This document shows positions 19,500 through 29,546 of a stretch of DNA of 64,000 nt, piece by piece. The position numbers and the translations under genes were made by a program. Every line of letters starts with the position of its first letter. Positions within the stretch are counted from its first letter, which is position 1. Origin of the DNA: Shewanella aestuarii (GTDB lineage: Bacteria > Pseudomonadota > Gammaproteobacteria > Enterobacterales > Shewanellaceae). Under the pieces are notes generated by a model that was given only the letters and a program-made list of their open reading frames with translations, ran no database searches and was not told the DNA's origin. The stretch lies in contig NZ_BMOT01000001.1 in assembly GCF_014647215.1 (NCBI RefSeq), forward strand, positions 620,001-684,000, read 5' to 3'.

Positions 19500-19850
19500 G
19501 TTTTTTGCAATTCTCATATTCAGCTGATTAATACATTTCAAACGGCACTTTGCTTCTCAAGCTGTCATAACTGAATTTTAAAGCGACAAAGGGTTTTCTG
19601 TGACGTATACCCCCGCCTTAAATGCCCTGCTCAATTTAAGTTTGTCATGAGTAAGATAAATACTTTTCTTTAGACTCGTTTTTCTTTTACAGGTTTTTAT
19701 GCGTTTTATAATATGATTTACGGCTCGACTCGACTCAACTTAATTTACCCTATCATCATATTTCGGTTATTAAACTAAACTTCAATGCCAACTGGATTAG
19801 CTAAGTTTTGATTCAGTTTTGCAGATATCATTCACTTATTTCATGCCATA
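19500..19850. other. intergenic gap between convergent pykA and fadE
   Basis: No ORF, tRNA or recognised motif is seen. It is AT-rich with a short CTCGACTCGACTCAACT run near 19725 and sits between two terminators, so it is probably untranscribed spacer. Confidence 0.5.
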
Positions 19851-19879
19851 AAAAAACGCTGAACAATGTCAGCGTTTTT
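19851..19879 (-). terminator. terminator of fadE (minus strand)
   Basis: AAAAACGCTGA and TCAGCGTTTTT flank a 6-base loop. On the minus strand the stem is followed by six T, about 40 bases beyond the acyl-CoA dehydrogenase stop. Confidence 0.88.
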
Positions 19880-19915
19880 GCATGTAATCCCTAACCTTAT
19901 TATTTGGCCAGTAGG

Positions 19916-22192
19916 TTATAGCTTTTCAAAATCATTAACGTTGATAGCAGCTAAACGCTTCTTATCCGCTTCAAGTAATTGTTGATATTCAGCATCAGTA
20001 ATGATGTCTTTTTCTAAGGCCACCTCAAACAACTCCAGCATAGGTAGTTTTGATTTAATATGACCACTGCGCTGTGCTTTTTTCAGTTTCTTATACAATT
20101 CTCTTGCGGCATATTTAGCAAGGAATGCATCTTCTACTTCCGCAATGCCACCAGTGTCACCGTCAAACTCGCCACACAAGAAGGTAATACGATCACGTGC
20201 TGGACTAGGTTTAAGCATAGCTTTTACTAATTCAACTGCCGCTTTATCACTTGGCGCGGTAAAGTGGTTACCTAATGGGAAGATTAATACTTTCAGTAAT
20301 ACTCCCGCAATTTTGCTTGGGAAATTACGGATGGCATCTTCAAGTGCTTTAGCTGCTAAGTGAAGACGTTCAGTCATCACATAATGCACACTCGGTAAAT
20401 CATCATGCTGACGACCATTGTCTTCATAAAATTTCAATGTTGCAGATGCAAGATACAATTGACTTAACACATCACCCATTCTGGCTGAAATCATTTCTTT
20501 ACGTTTAAGATCACCGCCCATAATTAACATAGATAAGTCAGTCATAATTGCCAATGAAGACGAAATACGATTCATATCACGATAGTACTTTTGGGTTGGG
20601 CCACTTACAGGTGATGATGACAAACGGCTTCCTGTTAGAGCATTTGCAAAAGAACTCAACGCATTACGAGTGGCATAACCAATATGACCCAATAATAACT
20701 GGTCGAAACGATCTACTGCCGCAGTTTCATCTTCCATTCCTGCCGCTTCCATTTCTGCAAGCACATAAGGATGGCAACGAGTGGCACCTTGACCGAAAAT
20801 CATCAATGAACGGGTTAAAATGTTCGCACCTTCAACGGTAATTGAAATTGGGTTCGCCATAAATGCGTGACCTAAATAGTTTTTAGGTCCTAACTGAATC
20901 CCTTTACCTGATTGAATATCCATTGCATCTTCTAACACATCACGACCTAACTCAGTCATGTGGTATTTAGCGATGGCAGTGACCACAGATGGCTTAACGT
21001 TAGCATCGATACCTGTTGTTGTTAGACGACGCGCGGCTTCTAACTGATAGGTATTAGCTATAATTCGTGCCAGCGCTTCTTGTACACCTTCAAAGTTTCC
21101 AATTGGCATACCAAACTGCTGACGGACGTAACTATAGGCCGTTGTAGTTTTGGTAGTAACGTGGCCAGATGCTGTCGCTAATGCAGGTAGCGAAATGCCA
21201 CGACCTGCTGATAGACACTCGACCAACATTCTCCAACCTTTACCCGCATATTGTGGACCACCAATGATCCAATCCAATGGAATGAATACATCTTTACCGC
21301 TGGTGGTGCCGTTCATAAATGCCATCATTAATGGATTATGGCGACGACCAATTTCAACACCCGCATGATCGGTTGGGATCAACGCACAGGTAATACCCAG
21401 GTTTTTCTTGTCACCCAACAACTTATCAGGATCGCGCATTTGGAACGCTAAACCCAGTACAGTAGCAACTGGTGCTAAGGTAATGTAACGTTTGTTCCAA
21501 GTTAAACTGATCCCTAAGGTTTCTTCGCCTTCAAATTCTTGACGACAAACAATACCGATATCAGGAATGGCCCCCGCATCAGAACCCGCTTCAGGACCTG
21601 TTAACGCAAAGCACGGTAATTCTTTACCCACAGCTAAAGAGGGTAACCAGCGATCTTTTTGCTCTTGAGTACCATAGTGAGTCAATAGCTCACCAGGGCC
21701 TAACGAGTTAGGCACCATAACCGTCACAGCCGCACTGACACTGCGTGTTGCGATTTTAGCTACGATAGTAGAGTTGGCATAAGCAGAAAACTCGCGGCCA
21801 CCGTATTTCTTAGGAATAATGAGGGCAAAGAAGCCTTCTTTTTTGAAGTATTCCCACAATTCAGGAGGCAAATCTTTACGGTTATGAACAATGTCAAAAT
21901 CATCGATCATAGTTAACGCGGTTTGAACTTGATTGTCTAAGAAGCTCTGCTCGTCAGGGGTTAAAGTTGGTTTTGCATAACCATGGAGCTTATTCCAATC
22001 AGGCTTACCACGGAATAACTCCCCTTCCCACCATACATCGCCTGCTTCCATGGCTTCTTTTTCTGTGCTCGATAATGGCGGCAGAACTTTTTTGAAAAAT
22101 GTAAATGCAGGACGTGTGATAACTTGCATTCTGACACTGCGCACGCCAAAGAGCACAGCAACAGCAATAATCAGTAATATAAGAATACTCAT
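19916..22192 (-). CDS. fadE: acyl-CoA dehydrogenase, FadE type
   Basis: A 758-residue long-form acyl-CoA dehydrogenase for the first step of fatty-acid beta-oxidation. An N-terminal hydrophobic helix (residues 1-18) suggests membrane association as in E. coli FadE. Dehydrogenase core: [52 protein letters not shown], and [20 protein letters not shown]. The C-terminal DUF1974-type extension runs from about residue 480 to the end. It lies 18 bases after the psrA-like gene, probably the same transcript, under the palindrome at 22872. A paralogue is at 38905. Confidence 0.95.
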   Translation of the reverse strand: MSILILLIIAVAVLFGVRSVRMQVITRPAFTFFKKVLPPLSSTEKEAMEAGDVWWEGELFRGKPDWNKLHGYAKPTLTPDEQSFLDNQVQTALTMIDDFDIVHNRKDLPPELWEYFKKEGFFALIIPKKYGGREFSAYANSTIVAKIATRSVSAAVTVMVPNSLGPGELLTHYGTQEQKDRWLPSLAVGKELPCFALTGPEAGSDAGAIPDIGIVCRQEFEGEETLGISLTWNKRYITLAPVATVLGLAFQMRDPDKLLGDKKNLGITCALIPTDHAGVEIGRRHNPLMMAFMNGTTSGKDVFIPLDWIIGGPQYAGKGWRMLVECLSAGRGISLPALATASGHVTTKTTTAYSYVRQQFGMPIGNFEGVQEALARIIANTYQLEAARRLTTTGIDANVKPSVVTAIAKYHMTELGRDVLEDAMDIQSGKGIQLGPKNYLGHAFMANPISITVEGANILTRSLMIFGQGATRCHPYVLAEMEAAGMEDETAAVDRFDQLLLGHIGYATRNALSSFANALTGSRLSSSPVSGPTQKYYRDMNRISSSLAIMTDLSMLIMGGDLKRKEMISARMGDVLSQLYLASATLKFYEDNGRQHDDLPSVHYVMTERLHLAAKALEDAIRNFPSKIAGVLLKVLIFPLGNHFTAPSDKAAVELVKAMLKPSPARDRITFLCGEFDGDTGGIAEVEDAFLAKYAARELYKKLKKAQRSGHIKSKLPMLELFEVALEKDIITDAEYQQLLEADKKRLAAINVNDFEKL

Positions 22193-22210
22193 TTTTAACC
22201 TTCTTAAGTT

Positions 22211-22855
22211 TTACTCGTTAGATATAACTGGCACAGCAACACCCGCTGCCATGTAGGGAATAACTTTGCGGATAATGGCTTCGGTATTGTTGTGTTCACC
22301 ATAATCTGAAGCGGCAATTTCATTTAATGCATCGGCTGACGCCATAGTGAATACAATGGTGCCAAGGGTGAAATGCAAACGCCAAAACATTTCAGCCGGT
22401 GGTATATGAGGCGCACTTGCCGATACGGCTTGCACAAATGTACTCAAGTGTTGGCCGTAATGGGTTGTGATAAACCAACGTAGATGCCCTTGGCTTTCAA
22501 TATAGCCACGACCTAGCAGTTGTAAAAATATAATCGTACCGCCATTACGTACTTTGTTAAGTTCTAATAATGGTTTAATTAATGCCGAAAATATTTCATT
22601 TAATGACGCATGCTCTGGTGCTAAGTGTAGTCTTTTTATTTCACTAGCAGCCGTTGGCATAAATACATCAAGATATCTTGCTAACACTGCTCGAATTAAT
22701 TCTTTTTTCGAACCGAAATGATAATTAACCGATGCTAAGTTCACTTCAGCTTTACTGGTGATTAAACGCAAAGACGTTTCTGAAAATCCTCGTTCCGCAA
22801 ACAGTTTTTCTGCTGCGTCTAGAATTCTTGTTTTGGTATCAGTACGACCTGCCAT
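22211..22855 (-). CDS. psrA: TetR family regulator, PsrA-like fatty-acid regulator
   Basis: A 214-residue TetR protein. The N-terminal helix-turn-helix (residues 8-54) reads ILDAAEKLFAERGFSETSLRLITSKAEVNLASVNYHFGSKKELI; the rest is the helical ligand domain with a DUF1956-like region. In Shewanella and Pseudomonas PsrA senses long-chain acyl ligands and controls beta-oxidation genes. The pairing with fadE and the palindrome AAAC-N4-GTTT upstream of its own start support the name; ligand specificity is not visible. Confidence 0.88.
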   Translation of the reverse strand: MAGRTDTKTRILDAAEKLFAERGFSETSLRLITSKAEVNLASVNYHFGSKKELIRAVLARYLDVFMPTAASEIKRLHLAPEHASLNEIFSALIKPLLELNKVRNGGTIIFLQLLGRGYIESQGHLRWFITTHYGQHLSTFVQAVSASAPHIPPAEMFWRLHFTLGTIVFTMASADALNEIAASDYGEHNNTEAIIRKVIPYMAAGVAVPVISNE

Positions 22856-22871
22856 CCTCTAACTCACTCTC

Positions 22872-22893
22872 AATTTAAACACCCGTTTAAATT
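22872..22893. promoter_or_regulatory. PsrA-type operator, perfect palindrome
   Basis: AATTTAAAC-ACCC-GTTTAAATT is a perfect 9-bp inverted repeat around a 4-base spacer and carries the AAAC-N4-GTTT core typical of PsrA sites. It lies 17 bases upstream of the regulator start, so it should control the psrA-fadE transcript by autorepression. Confidence 0.75.
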
Positions 22894-23046
22894 AATCATT
22901 GAGCGAACAGATGTCAATTTAAATTTAGCTTATTTAGCTATCAAATTCGCTACAAACCCTAGCTGTACGTTAACAACTTTAACTTGTATGCAATATACAA
23001 AAATTTTAGGTACACTGTGGCACAAATAACAACAAGGAAAAATAAA

Positions 23047-24918
23047 ATGAATTTGCCTTTAAAACGACCGTCTAAAACTGCGTTACTCATTGCTATGGCG
23101 CTGGGCACTGCTGCCTGTGGTGAAAGTGACCAGCTTAACCACAATAATCCAGCGCAAAACACAGCGGTAACGCAACAAGCTAAGGTAATTGATACTCGCT
23201 CAGCAATTGCATTTATTGAGCAAGCTGAGGCCGATTTAGCTCAACTATCAATAGAAGCCAATCGTGCGGAATGGATATATTCTAATTTCATTACTGAAGA
23301 TACCGCCGCGCTTTCTGCTGCAATGGGTGAAAAGGTAATCTCAACATCGGTTCGCTACGCTACTGAAACGGCGAAATTTGCCAATGTCGACTTGGATCCT
23401 ATTAACGCGCGTAAGCTCAACAGTTTACGTAGCAGTTTAGTGTTACCTGCCCCCCTTGATCCGGCTAAGAATGCTGAACTTGCTAAAATAAGCTCTGAAT
23501 TAAATGGACTATATGGTAAAGGCAAATATTGTTTTGCCGATGGTAAATGTTTAACTCAACCAGAATTATCAAATCTGATGGCAGAATCAAGTGATCCAGC
23601 GCTGCTATTAGAAGCATGGCAAGGCTGGCGTGAAATAGCGAAGCCGATGCGCCCTTTATTTCAACGTGAGGTAGAACTCGCGAATGAAGGTGCTCGCGAT
23701 TTAGGCTATCGAGATTTATCTGAATTATGGCGAAGTCAATATGACATGGAACCCGCAGCATTTTCTGCCGAATTAGACCGACTTTGGGGACAAATTAAGC
23801 CGCTATATGATTCTCTTCACTGTTATGTCCGTGGCGAGTTAAATGAAAAATACGGTGATGATGTCGCCCCTAAAACGGGCCCCATTCCAGCACATTTGTT
23901 GGGCAACATGTGGGCACAACAATGGGGGACAATCTATCATTCAGTTGCCCCTGACAATGCCGATCCTGGATATAATGTTACCGCCCTCCTAGCTGAAAAT
24001 GGTTATGATGAAGTGAAAATGGTAAAACAAGCTGAAGGGTTCTTTACTTCACTCGGCTTTGACAAACTACCGGATTCATTTTGGAGCCGTTCTATGTTTG
24101 TTCAACCACAGGATCGTGATGTTGTCTGTCATGCTTCTGCTTGGGATTTAGATAACCTTGATGATATTCGTATTAAGATGTGTATCCAAAAGACTGCTGA
24201 AGATTTTACAGTGATTCACCATGAACTTGGGCATAACTTTTATCAACGCGCCTATAAAGAACAACCATTTATCTTTAAAAATTCTGCTAATGATGGCTTC
24301 CATGAAGCCATTGGTGACACGATAGCCTTATCTATCACGCCAAAGTATCTCCAGCAAATAGGCTTACTGGACACAGTACCTGATGCCGACAAAGATATTG
24401 GTTTATTGCTTAAACAAGCATTAGATAAAATTGCCTTTATGCCATTTGGATTAATGATCGATCAGTGGCGTTGGCAGGTATTTAACGGCACGATAAAACC
24501 AGAGCAATACAACCAAGCATGGTGGGATTTACGTGAAAAATACCAAGGTGTCAAAGCACCAATAGCCCGTTCTGAAATGGATTTTGATCCAGGCGCTAAA
24601 TACCATGTACCAGGCAATGTCCCTTACACCCGCTACTTCCTTGCTCACGTGTTACAGTTCCAGTTCCATAAGGCCTTATGTGATATCGCCGGCGATACAG
24701 GACCCGTTCACCGCTGCAGTATTTATGGTAATAAAGATGCTGGTGCAAAATTAAATGAAATGCTTGAAATGGGTGCGAGTCAGCCATGGCCGGAAGCATT
24801 GAATGTTGTTACCGGCACTAAGCAAATGGATGCAAAAGCGGTACTCGATTATTTTGCTCCATTACAAGTGTGGTTAGATGAACAAAACACTCAGGCTAGC
24901 CGCCAATGTGGTTGGTAA
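23047..24918 (+). CDS. M2 family zinc dipeptidyl carboxypeptidase lipoprotein (ACE-like)
   Basis: A 623-residue peptidase. The ATG at 23047 has AAGGA upstream; a longer frame to 22984 lies in the promoter. The signal peptide ends in the lipobox TAAC (Cys about residue 25), placing it in the envelope. The zinc site HHELGH is at about residues 391-396 and the third ligand Glu in FHEAIGD about 25 residues on, as in angiotensin-converting enzyme family M2. Later segments PYTRYFLAHVLQFQFH match the family's substrate pocket. M2 enzymes remove C-terminal dipeptides. Single gene; terminator shared with smrA. Confidence 0.93.
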   Translation: MNLPLKRPSKTALLIAMALGTAACGESDQLNHNNPAQNTAVTQQAKVIDTRSAIAFIEQAEADLAQLSIEANRAEWIYSNFITEDTAALSAAMGEKVISTSVRYATETAKFANVDLDPINARKLNSLRSSLVLPAPLDPAKNAELAKISSELNGLYGKGKYCFADGKCLTQPELSNLMAESSDPALLLEAWQGWREIAKPMRPLFQREVELANEGARDLGYRDLSELWRSQYDMEPAAFSAELDRLWGQIKPLYDSLHCYVRGELNEKYGDDVAPKTGPIPAHLLGNMWAQQWGTIYHSVAPDNADPGYNVTALLAENGYDEVKMVKQAEGFFTSLGFDKLPDSFWSRSMFVQPQDRDVVCHASAWDLDNLDDIRIKMCIQKTAEDFTVIHHELGHNFYQRAYKEQPFIFKNSANDGFHEAIGDTIALSITPKYLQQIGLLDTVPDADKDIGLLLKQALDKIAFMPFGLMIDQWRWQVFNGTIKPEQYNQAWWDLREKYQGVKAPIARSEMDFDPGAKYHVPGNVPYTRYFLAHVLQFQFHKALCDIAGDTGPVHRCSIYGNKDAGAKLNEMLEMGASQPWPEALNVVTGTKQMDAKAVLDYFAPLQVWLDEQNTQASRQCGW

Positions 24919-24964
24919 TAAATTAATATTTATCAAAAAATATATGCTTTGATTAAATTTCAAT

Positions 24965-24993
24965 AAAAACGCCAATCTCATTTGGCGTTTTTT
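24965..24993. terminator. bidirectional terminator between the M2 peptidase and smrA
   Basis: AAAACGCCAA pairs with TTGGCGTTTT around a 7-base loop, with T runs on both sides. It separates convergent genes and ends 2 bases before the smrA stop. Confidence 0.85.
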
Positions 24994-24995
24994 AT

Positions 24996-25598
24996 TTACC
25001 TAAAACCACCTCCCTTTCTATTTAGCTCGCTGTTCTCAACTCTTTGCTGTGATGATTTTTTAAGCACAACAAATAAAGCCCCCGTACCACCTTGCTCACG
25101 CGTTGCACTATGAAAAGCCGCGACCTGTTCAATAACCGACAACCAGTGACAAACAGCACTTTTCATCAATCCAGGATAAGGTTTACTGTGATAACCTTTA
25201 CCATGAATGAGTAAAATATTACGCTCACCACGCTCTATTGCTGCAAAAATACAACTGACTAGGCTTAACCGGGCCTGTTGTAAGCTGTATTCGTGTAAAT
25301 CTAATATCGTCTTGATGTCATATTTGCCCAGTCTCAGCCTTTTATAAACCGCTTCTTGCATACCATCATGTTTAACAGCAACTATTTCATCTGGCGATAC
25401 AACTGCAAACTCAAAAGGAATTATGGGTAACATGGCTAATAGCTCATGTTCATTTAATGCGGCTTGTTTAGTTAATTGCCCTACTGTCGGAATAAGTTGC
25501 ACACCTACTCGATTGAATTGTGTTTTGTGGCTTTCTTTTAAGGGCTTAACATCTGCCATCTCTTGAAAAAATGAAGCCTTGTCATCGAGTCGTTCCAC
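24996..25598 (-). CDS. smrA: Smr domain protein SmrA
   Basis: A 200-residue protein starting at a GTG with a strong TAGGAGG 5 bases upstream. The Smr domain covers about residues 96-180: it begins LDLHEYSLQQAR (LDLHG-like) and contains LIHGKGYHS, which matches the family's HGKG motif. The N-terminal half resembles the DUF2027-like leader of E. coli SmrA (YdaL). Smr domains cleave nucleic acids and are linked to mismatch repair relatives or ribosome rescue. Which role applies is not visible. Confidence 0.88.
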   Translation of the reverse strand: MERLDDKASFFQEMADVKPLKESHKTQFNRVGVQLIPTVGQLTKQAALNEHELLAMLPIIPFEFAVVSPDEIVAVKHDGMQEAVYKRLRLGKYDIKTILDLHEYSLQQARLSLVSCIFAAIERGERNILLIHGKGYHSKPYPGLMKSAVCHWLSVIEQVAAFHSATREQGGTGALFVVLKKSSQQRVENSELNRKGGGFR

Positions 25599-25673
25599 AA
25601 TTACCTCCTACACAATTTGTAATAATTATGTGCTATTGCGATGCTGCATAATAATTTATAGTACACGCAAAGC

Positions 25674-25689
25674 TGTGAAACAGATCAAC
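25674..25689. promoter_or_regulatory. possible CRP site
   Basis: TGTGAAACAGATCAAC keeps the left half TGTGA and most of the right half (TCAAC for TCACA) with the correct 6-base spacer. It lies 20 bases before the NTF2-like gene start. Weak motif call. Confidence 0.3.
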
Positions 25690-25709
25690 CAAACGAGAAA
25701 AACGCTTTA

Positions 25710-26288
25710 ATGAATTTTTTAAAACTGTCACTTATCCCTGTGTTATTCAGCTTCCTTATTTTGGCAAGCGCCTCTTTTTGTTTTGCAAGTACCCAAGTGG
25801 ATAACGATAAACTCAATCAAAATTACCAGCTGATTGCGCAAGGGTTTGAGCAGTTAAACATGGATGCTGTCAATAATATTTATGTTGATCAAGCTGTATA
25901 TATTTCTGAAACGCAAGACAAAGACATTGTTTTTGGTCGAAAAAATATTATTGATTTATACCAAAAATTCTTTAATAAAATCCGTCACAAAAAAGCAAAA
26001 ATTGAAATTGATTTTCGAGTTGTGATGCGACAACTTTCTGAAAATCAGTCAACTGATGTGGGTTATTATCTGGTTAAATTCCATCCAGGAGAAGACTCTG
26101 GTGAGCCAATAAGTGAATTTGCGGGTAAATTTGTTACCGTGTCCACCCGTACGTCAGATGATGAATGGAAAATAAGTGTCGACTCTAACACTCGCTCTAA
26201 ACCAGAGTTTTACTATAGCGCCAAACCCATGCCAAATTGGTATTATGGACGTCAATTTATACAACAAATTACAACACAATCAGAATGA
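25710..26288 (+). CDS. exported NTF2/SnoaL-like (DUF4440-type) protein
   Basis: A 192-residue protein with a Sec signal peptide (residues 1-26, hydrophobic core [18 protein letters not shown], cleavage near CFAS). The mature part starts with [28 protein letters not shown] and has [16 protein letters not shown], the helix-plus-beta pattern of the SnoaL/DUF4440 fold. No catalytic residues can be assigned; small-ligand binding is typical. The stop overlaps the next gene's start by four bases (ATGA), so the two are translationally coupled. Confidence 0.75.
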   Translation: MNFLKLSLIPVLFSFLILASASFCFASTQVDNDKLNQNYQLIAQGFEQLNMDAVNNIYVDQAVYISETQDKDIVFGRKNIIDLYQKFFNKIRHKKAKIEIDFRVVMRQLSENQSTDVGYYLVKFHPGEDSGEPISEFAGKFVTVSTRTSDDEWKISVDSNTRSKPEFYYSAKPMPNWYYGRQFIQQITTQSE

Positions 26289-26794
26289 TAGCATTTACAG
26301 CATCCAACCTCTGCCCTTGTAACAGTAAGCTAACTTACCAAGATTGTTGCCACGGATTTCACACCAATACCAAACTAGCGGAAAGTGCTGAGCAATTAAT
26401 GCGTTCACGCTATTGTGCATTTGTGGTTAATGCCTTTGATTATCTCATTCACACTCACCATCAAACATATCTCAATGGCTTAACGGCAACACAACTAGCA
26501 CAAGGTGACACACAGTGGTTAGGATTAACTGTGTTAGAACATGGGTTGATTGAAAATCATCATTCAGATTTTGTTGAAAATTTAGTCGGAAGTCTACAAG
26601 CATTTGTCACCTTTAAAGCATGGTATAAACACGGTAAAAGTGTTGATGCAATTTTTGAACGTTCTCATTTTGTGCAACAAAATGGTCAATGGTTTTACAC
26701 CCAGGGGGTTCAAATGGAAGCGGCTTTGCCCAAGCGTAATGACGCTTGTGTTTGTCATAGCGGAAAAAAATTTAAGCAGTGTTGTGGCAAGTAA
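26285..26794 (+). CDS. ychJ: YchJ-like protein with SEC-C motifs
   Basis: A 169-residue UPF0225-type protein. The ATG at 26285 overlaps the preceding stop. It has a zinc-binding SEC-C motif at each end: [13 protein letters not shown] near residue 10 and [13 protein letters not shown] at the C-terminus. Between is the NTF2-like core with [14 protein letters not shown] and TFKAWYKHG, characteristic of YchJ. SEC-C motifs bind zinc and often mediate protein contacts; the cellular role is unknown. Two coupled NTF2-fold genes in a row is a notable pairing. Confidence 0.9.
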   Translation: MIAFTASNLCPCNSKLTYQDCCHGFHTNTKLAESAEQLMRSRYCAFVVNAFDYLIHTHHQTYLNGLTATQLAQGDTQWLGLTVLEHGLIENHHSDFVENLVGSLQAFVTFKAWYKHGKSVDAIFERSHFVQQNGQWFYTQGVQMEAALPKRNDACVCHSGKKFKQCCGK

Positions 26795-26837
26795 AAGGTT
26801 GATTATTAACCTATATGATTATTTTAGACTACATACA

Positions 26838-29054
26838 TTATTGCAGTTTAGCTAGAATTAAGTTGTTGAAATCATTAACACGTATCGCAGGGCTGTATAA
26901 GAAGCCCTGAGCATGTTCACAAGCCATTTTCTCAAGAAACTCTTCTTGTTCTTTTGTTTCAACACCTTCAGCTGTAATCGATATATTAAGTGCTTTTGCC
27001 ATAGCAATAATTGCACTGACAATTTCACGGCTTTGCTTGCTAGATGAAATGTCCATGATAAATGAGCGATCAATTTTCAGCTTGGTTATAGGAAACTGTT
27101 TTAAATATTTCATCGAACTGTAACCGGTACCGAAATCATCGATGGCTATACCGACCCCTAAATCAGCTAATTCTTGGCATAAATTGGTCGCATAACGAAT
27201 ATCACCCATTAACTCAGTCTCGGTAATTTCGAGAATTAAACTCTTAGGTTTAATGCGATAGCGATTTAATAAATCCCATACTTGTTCGAAAAGATCACCA
27301 CTGAAAAACTGCCTTGCCGCGACGTTAACATGCATAGTGATATTAACATTTTTATGCTGCCAAAGGTTAAGTTGCTTGCAAGCATTTTCTAACACCCAAG
27401 TACCTAAGGCATTGATCATCCCAGATTGTTCTGCAATGTCGATAAATGCACCAGGATACAACACACCTTTTTTAGGATGGTTCCAACGTATTAACGCTTC
27501 AGCACCAATGTAACAATGATTTTGAAGGTCCATTAATGGTTGATAATACAACTCAAATTGACGACCTTTGATGGCATACTGCAGGTCTTTTTCAATGTCA
27601 GCGTTATTTTTAAATTGTTGCAATAAATCTTGATTGAAAAACTGATAGTGTTCTAAAGACTTTTTCTTGGCATATTGTAAAGCAATATCTGCACACGATA
27701 AGGGAGAAAAATAATTAACTACTGATGCAATATCAACAACGGCAATAGCGGGTTTAGGCTCTACTTTTTCACGGTTTATTACGGCAAAAGCCGATAAGTT
27801 GGCCATCAATTTACTAACAAGTTCATCTAGCCCAATTCCATCTGGCACTTTAGGAAGTAAAATACAAAACTCGTCGCTTCCTATACGGGCGACTTCGACA
27901 GCATCATGATTTTTACTAAAATGTTTAATACGTCTAGCAACTTCTATCAGTAATGAGTCGCCTTGCTCATGTCCATGGGAATCATTAAAACGTTTAAACC
28001 CCAATAAATCGACCAGCAGTAATATGCCATCTGTTGCCCTGTCTAACACAGGGGTGAAAAATGAGCGATTATGTAATCCAGTTAAACTGCAATGCCATGC
28101 TAAGTGCTCTAAGTCAGCTTTATGTTGAAACTCAGAAGAAATATCATAACTTGATACCAATGCGTAACTATTACCCAATTGGGTGGTAAAACCTGTTACA
28201 TGGTAATGTAGCCAATATGCTTTATTATCAATGCGTTTAAGCTTGATATCGCCAATAACACTTTCATTGTTGGCAAGTTTATCAAGCACATATTGTAGTA
28301 CGTCAGGTTTGTTTCTAAAAATATCCAGATTCATCACACTGTGATGTTCGATATCACTGCGTAATAGCCCAGTCATTTTTTGATGTGCAAAATTGACATA
28401 ATCGACCATCAAAGTATCAAGGTTCACAATCATTACCACATGATCTGAATGTTCTGCGGCATTACGAAGTAAATTTATCTGTTCCGACTTATCGTAAGAA
28501 TATCGAGTTGCTAATGTCAGAGCCAACTGATCGGCGCACTGGATCACTATTTGAATTTGATCATGTAGCCATTCAAATGCTTGTTTAAATTCAATGGTTA
28601 ACACACCCTCAATATGGCCATTGATCCGTATTGCCACATTCAACGTACTGAGAATTGAGTGCTGTTGATAATACTCGAATGAATGGATTAGCTGTGTTTC
28701 TGCGCTGATATTATCAGCAGCAATAAAACGGTGACGCCTTAACTCATCAAAAAAACTAAATTGAATTTCTGATTGTTGAGTATCAAAAGCAGGCTTTGAT
28801 TGATTTAAATCGATTTGGCAATAATGGGCGATAAGTCTTTTAGAACAGGAATTAAATGACGTTTGTTGATTTTCAGCGACCGCTTGTTCACTTTCAAATT
28901 TTTCGTCGAACAGCCAAATAGAGACAGATGAAGCAACAAAATGCTCCTGCAAAAGTCTACTAACCAGTTCAGAGGTTTTAGTAAAATTCCCCTGCTGTTT
29001 TGCACTAGAGTTTACAATTAACTCTAACAGGTGCCTGTTCTGTTCTTGTGTCAT
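26838..29054 (-). CDS. GAF-PAS-GGDEF-EAL cyclic-di-GMP protein
   Basis: A 738-residue signalling protein without transmembrane segments, so cytoplasmic. Order: GAF-like sensor (about 10-175), PAS-like domain (about 190-310), GGDEF domain (about 320-470) and EAL domain (about 485-735). The diguanylate cyclase motif reads GSDEF (about residue 391) instead of GGDEF, a variant of uncertain activity. The phosphodiesterase residues look intact: EALIRW, NVAARQ, EITETEL, DDFGTGYSS, KIDRSF and AEGVET. Likely outcome is c-di-GMP breakdown, perhaps with a regulatory GGDEF. Single gene. Confidence 0.92.
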   Translation of the reverse strand: MTQEQNRHLLELIVNSSAKQQGNFTKTSELVSRLLQEHFVASSVSIWLFDEKFESEQAVAENQQTSFNSCSKRLIAHYCQIDLNQSKPAFDTQQSEIQFSFFDELRRHRFIAADNISAETQLIHSFEYYQQHSILSTLNVAIRINGHIEGVLTIEFKQAFEWLHDQIQIVIQCADQLALTLATRYSYDKSEQINLLRNAAEHSDHVVMIVNLDTLMVDYVNFAHQKMTGLLRSDIEHHSVMNLDIFRNKPDVLQYVLDKLANNESVIGDIKLKRIDNKAYWLHYHVTGFTTQLGNSYALVSSYDISSEFQHKADLEHLAWHCSLTGLHNRSFFTPVLDRATDGILLLVDLLGFKRFNDSHGHEQGDSLLIEVARRIKHFSKNHDAVEVARIGSDEFCILLPKVPDGIGLDELVSKLMANLSAFAVINREKVEPKPAIAVVDIASVVNYFSPLSCADIALQYAKKKSLEHYQFFNQDLLQQFKNNADIEKDLQYAIKGRQFELYYQPLMDLQNHCYIGAEALIRWNHPKKGVLYPGAFIDIAEQSGMINALGTWVLENACKQLNLWQHKNVNITMHVNVAARQFFSGDLFEQVWDLLNRYRIKPKSLILEITETELMGDIRYATNLCQELADLGVGIAIDDFGTGYSSMKYLKQFPITKLKIDRSFIMDISSSKQSREIVSAIIAMAKALNISITAEGVETKEQEEFLEKMACEHAQGFLYSPAIRVNDFNNLILAKLQ

Positions 29055-29249
29055 TATTTTCCCGAAAAGACATCGTGCATTGCTGGTCTGCTGAATTATT
29101 GGTCTAGTTACTCATTGGTAACTTGCAGATAATCAATTACACCCCATTGGGAGCTTAACAATAAGCTTGTCATTAACTCTTTAAATTAAAAGGTTTATTA
29201 AAAATGTTTTCGCTAGATTATACCGAAAACAGTTTACTGTAACGAAAAT

Positions 29250-29546
29250 TTAAAATTTATTTTCCATTTGAAATAACATCTTTTCAACCGTTACCGCAAA
29301 AGTGAGCGTCAACTGGATGTTATTATCCATCATGGCCATATCAACAACGACATGGTCAAAGCGTTGTATAGCTTTATTGGCAATCGCTTGTGCGTCATTT
29401 TTTGCAGATTCGCCAGTAAACATTAACATTAACTCTGTATCGTGCTCATCAATTACTGCACCGATATCAACAAAACTACCACAATCTGTGCAGGTATCAT
29501 TTACATTTTGCTGTTGCTCACGAATTTTCTTAACCATCTGGTTCAC
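29250..29546 (-). CDS. DUF406 family protein (YfcZ/YiiS-like)
   Basis: A small acidic cytosolic protein of 98 residues from a GTG at 29546, or 95 from the ATG at 29537; neither has a strong ribosome binding site. It shows CTDCGSFVDIGAVID, the central AxxxAxKA helix region and LTLTFAVTVEKMLFQM, which parallel E. coli YfcZ (CCCMDVGTIMD, FTFACEAEMLIFQL). Function unknown across the family. Confidence 0.75.
   Translation of the reverse strand: MNQMVKKIREQQQNVNDTCTDCGSFVDIGAVIDEHDTELMLMFTGESAKNDAQAIANKAIQRFDHVVVDMAMMDNNIQLTLTFAVTVEKMLFQMENKF

Noticed and set aside
19500..19850. Possible small RNA gene between the pykA and fadE terminators
   Set aside because: No promoter or structured RNA could be distinguished; the two hairpins are explained by the flanking genes.
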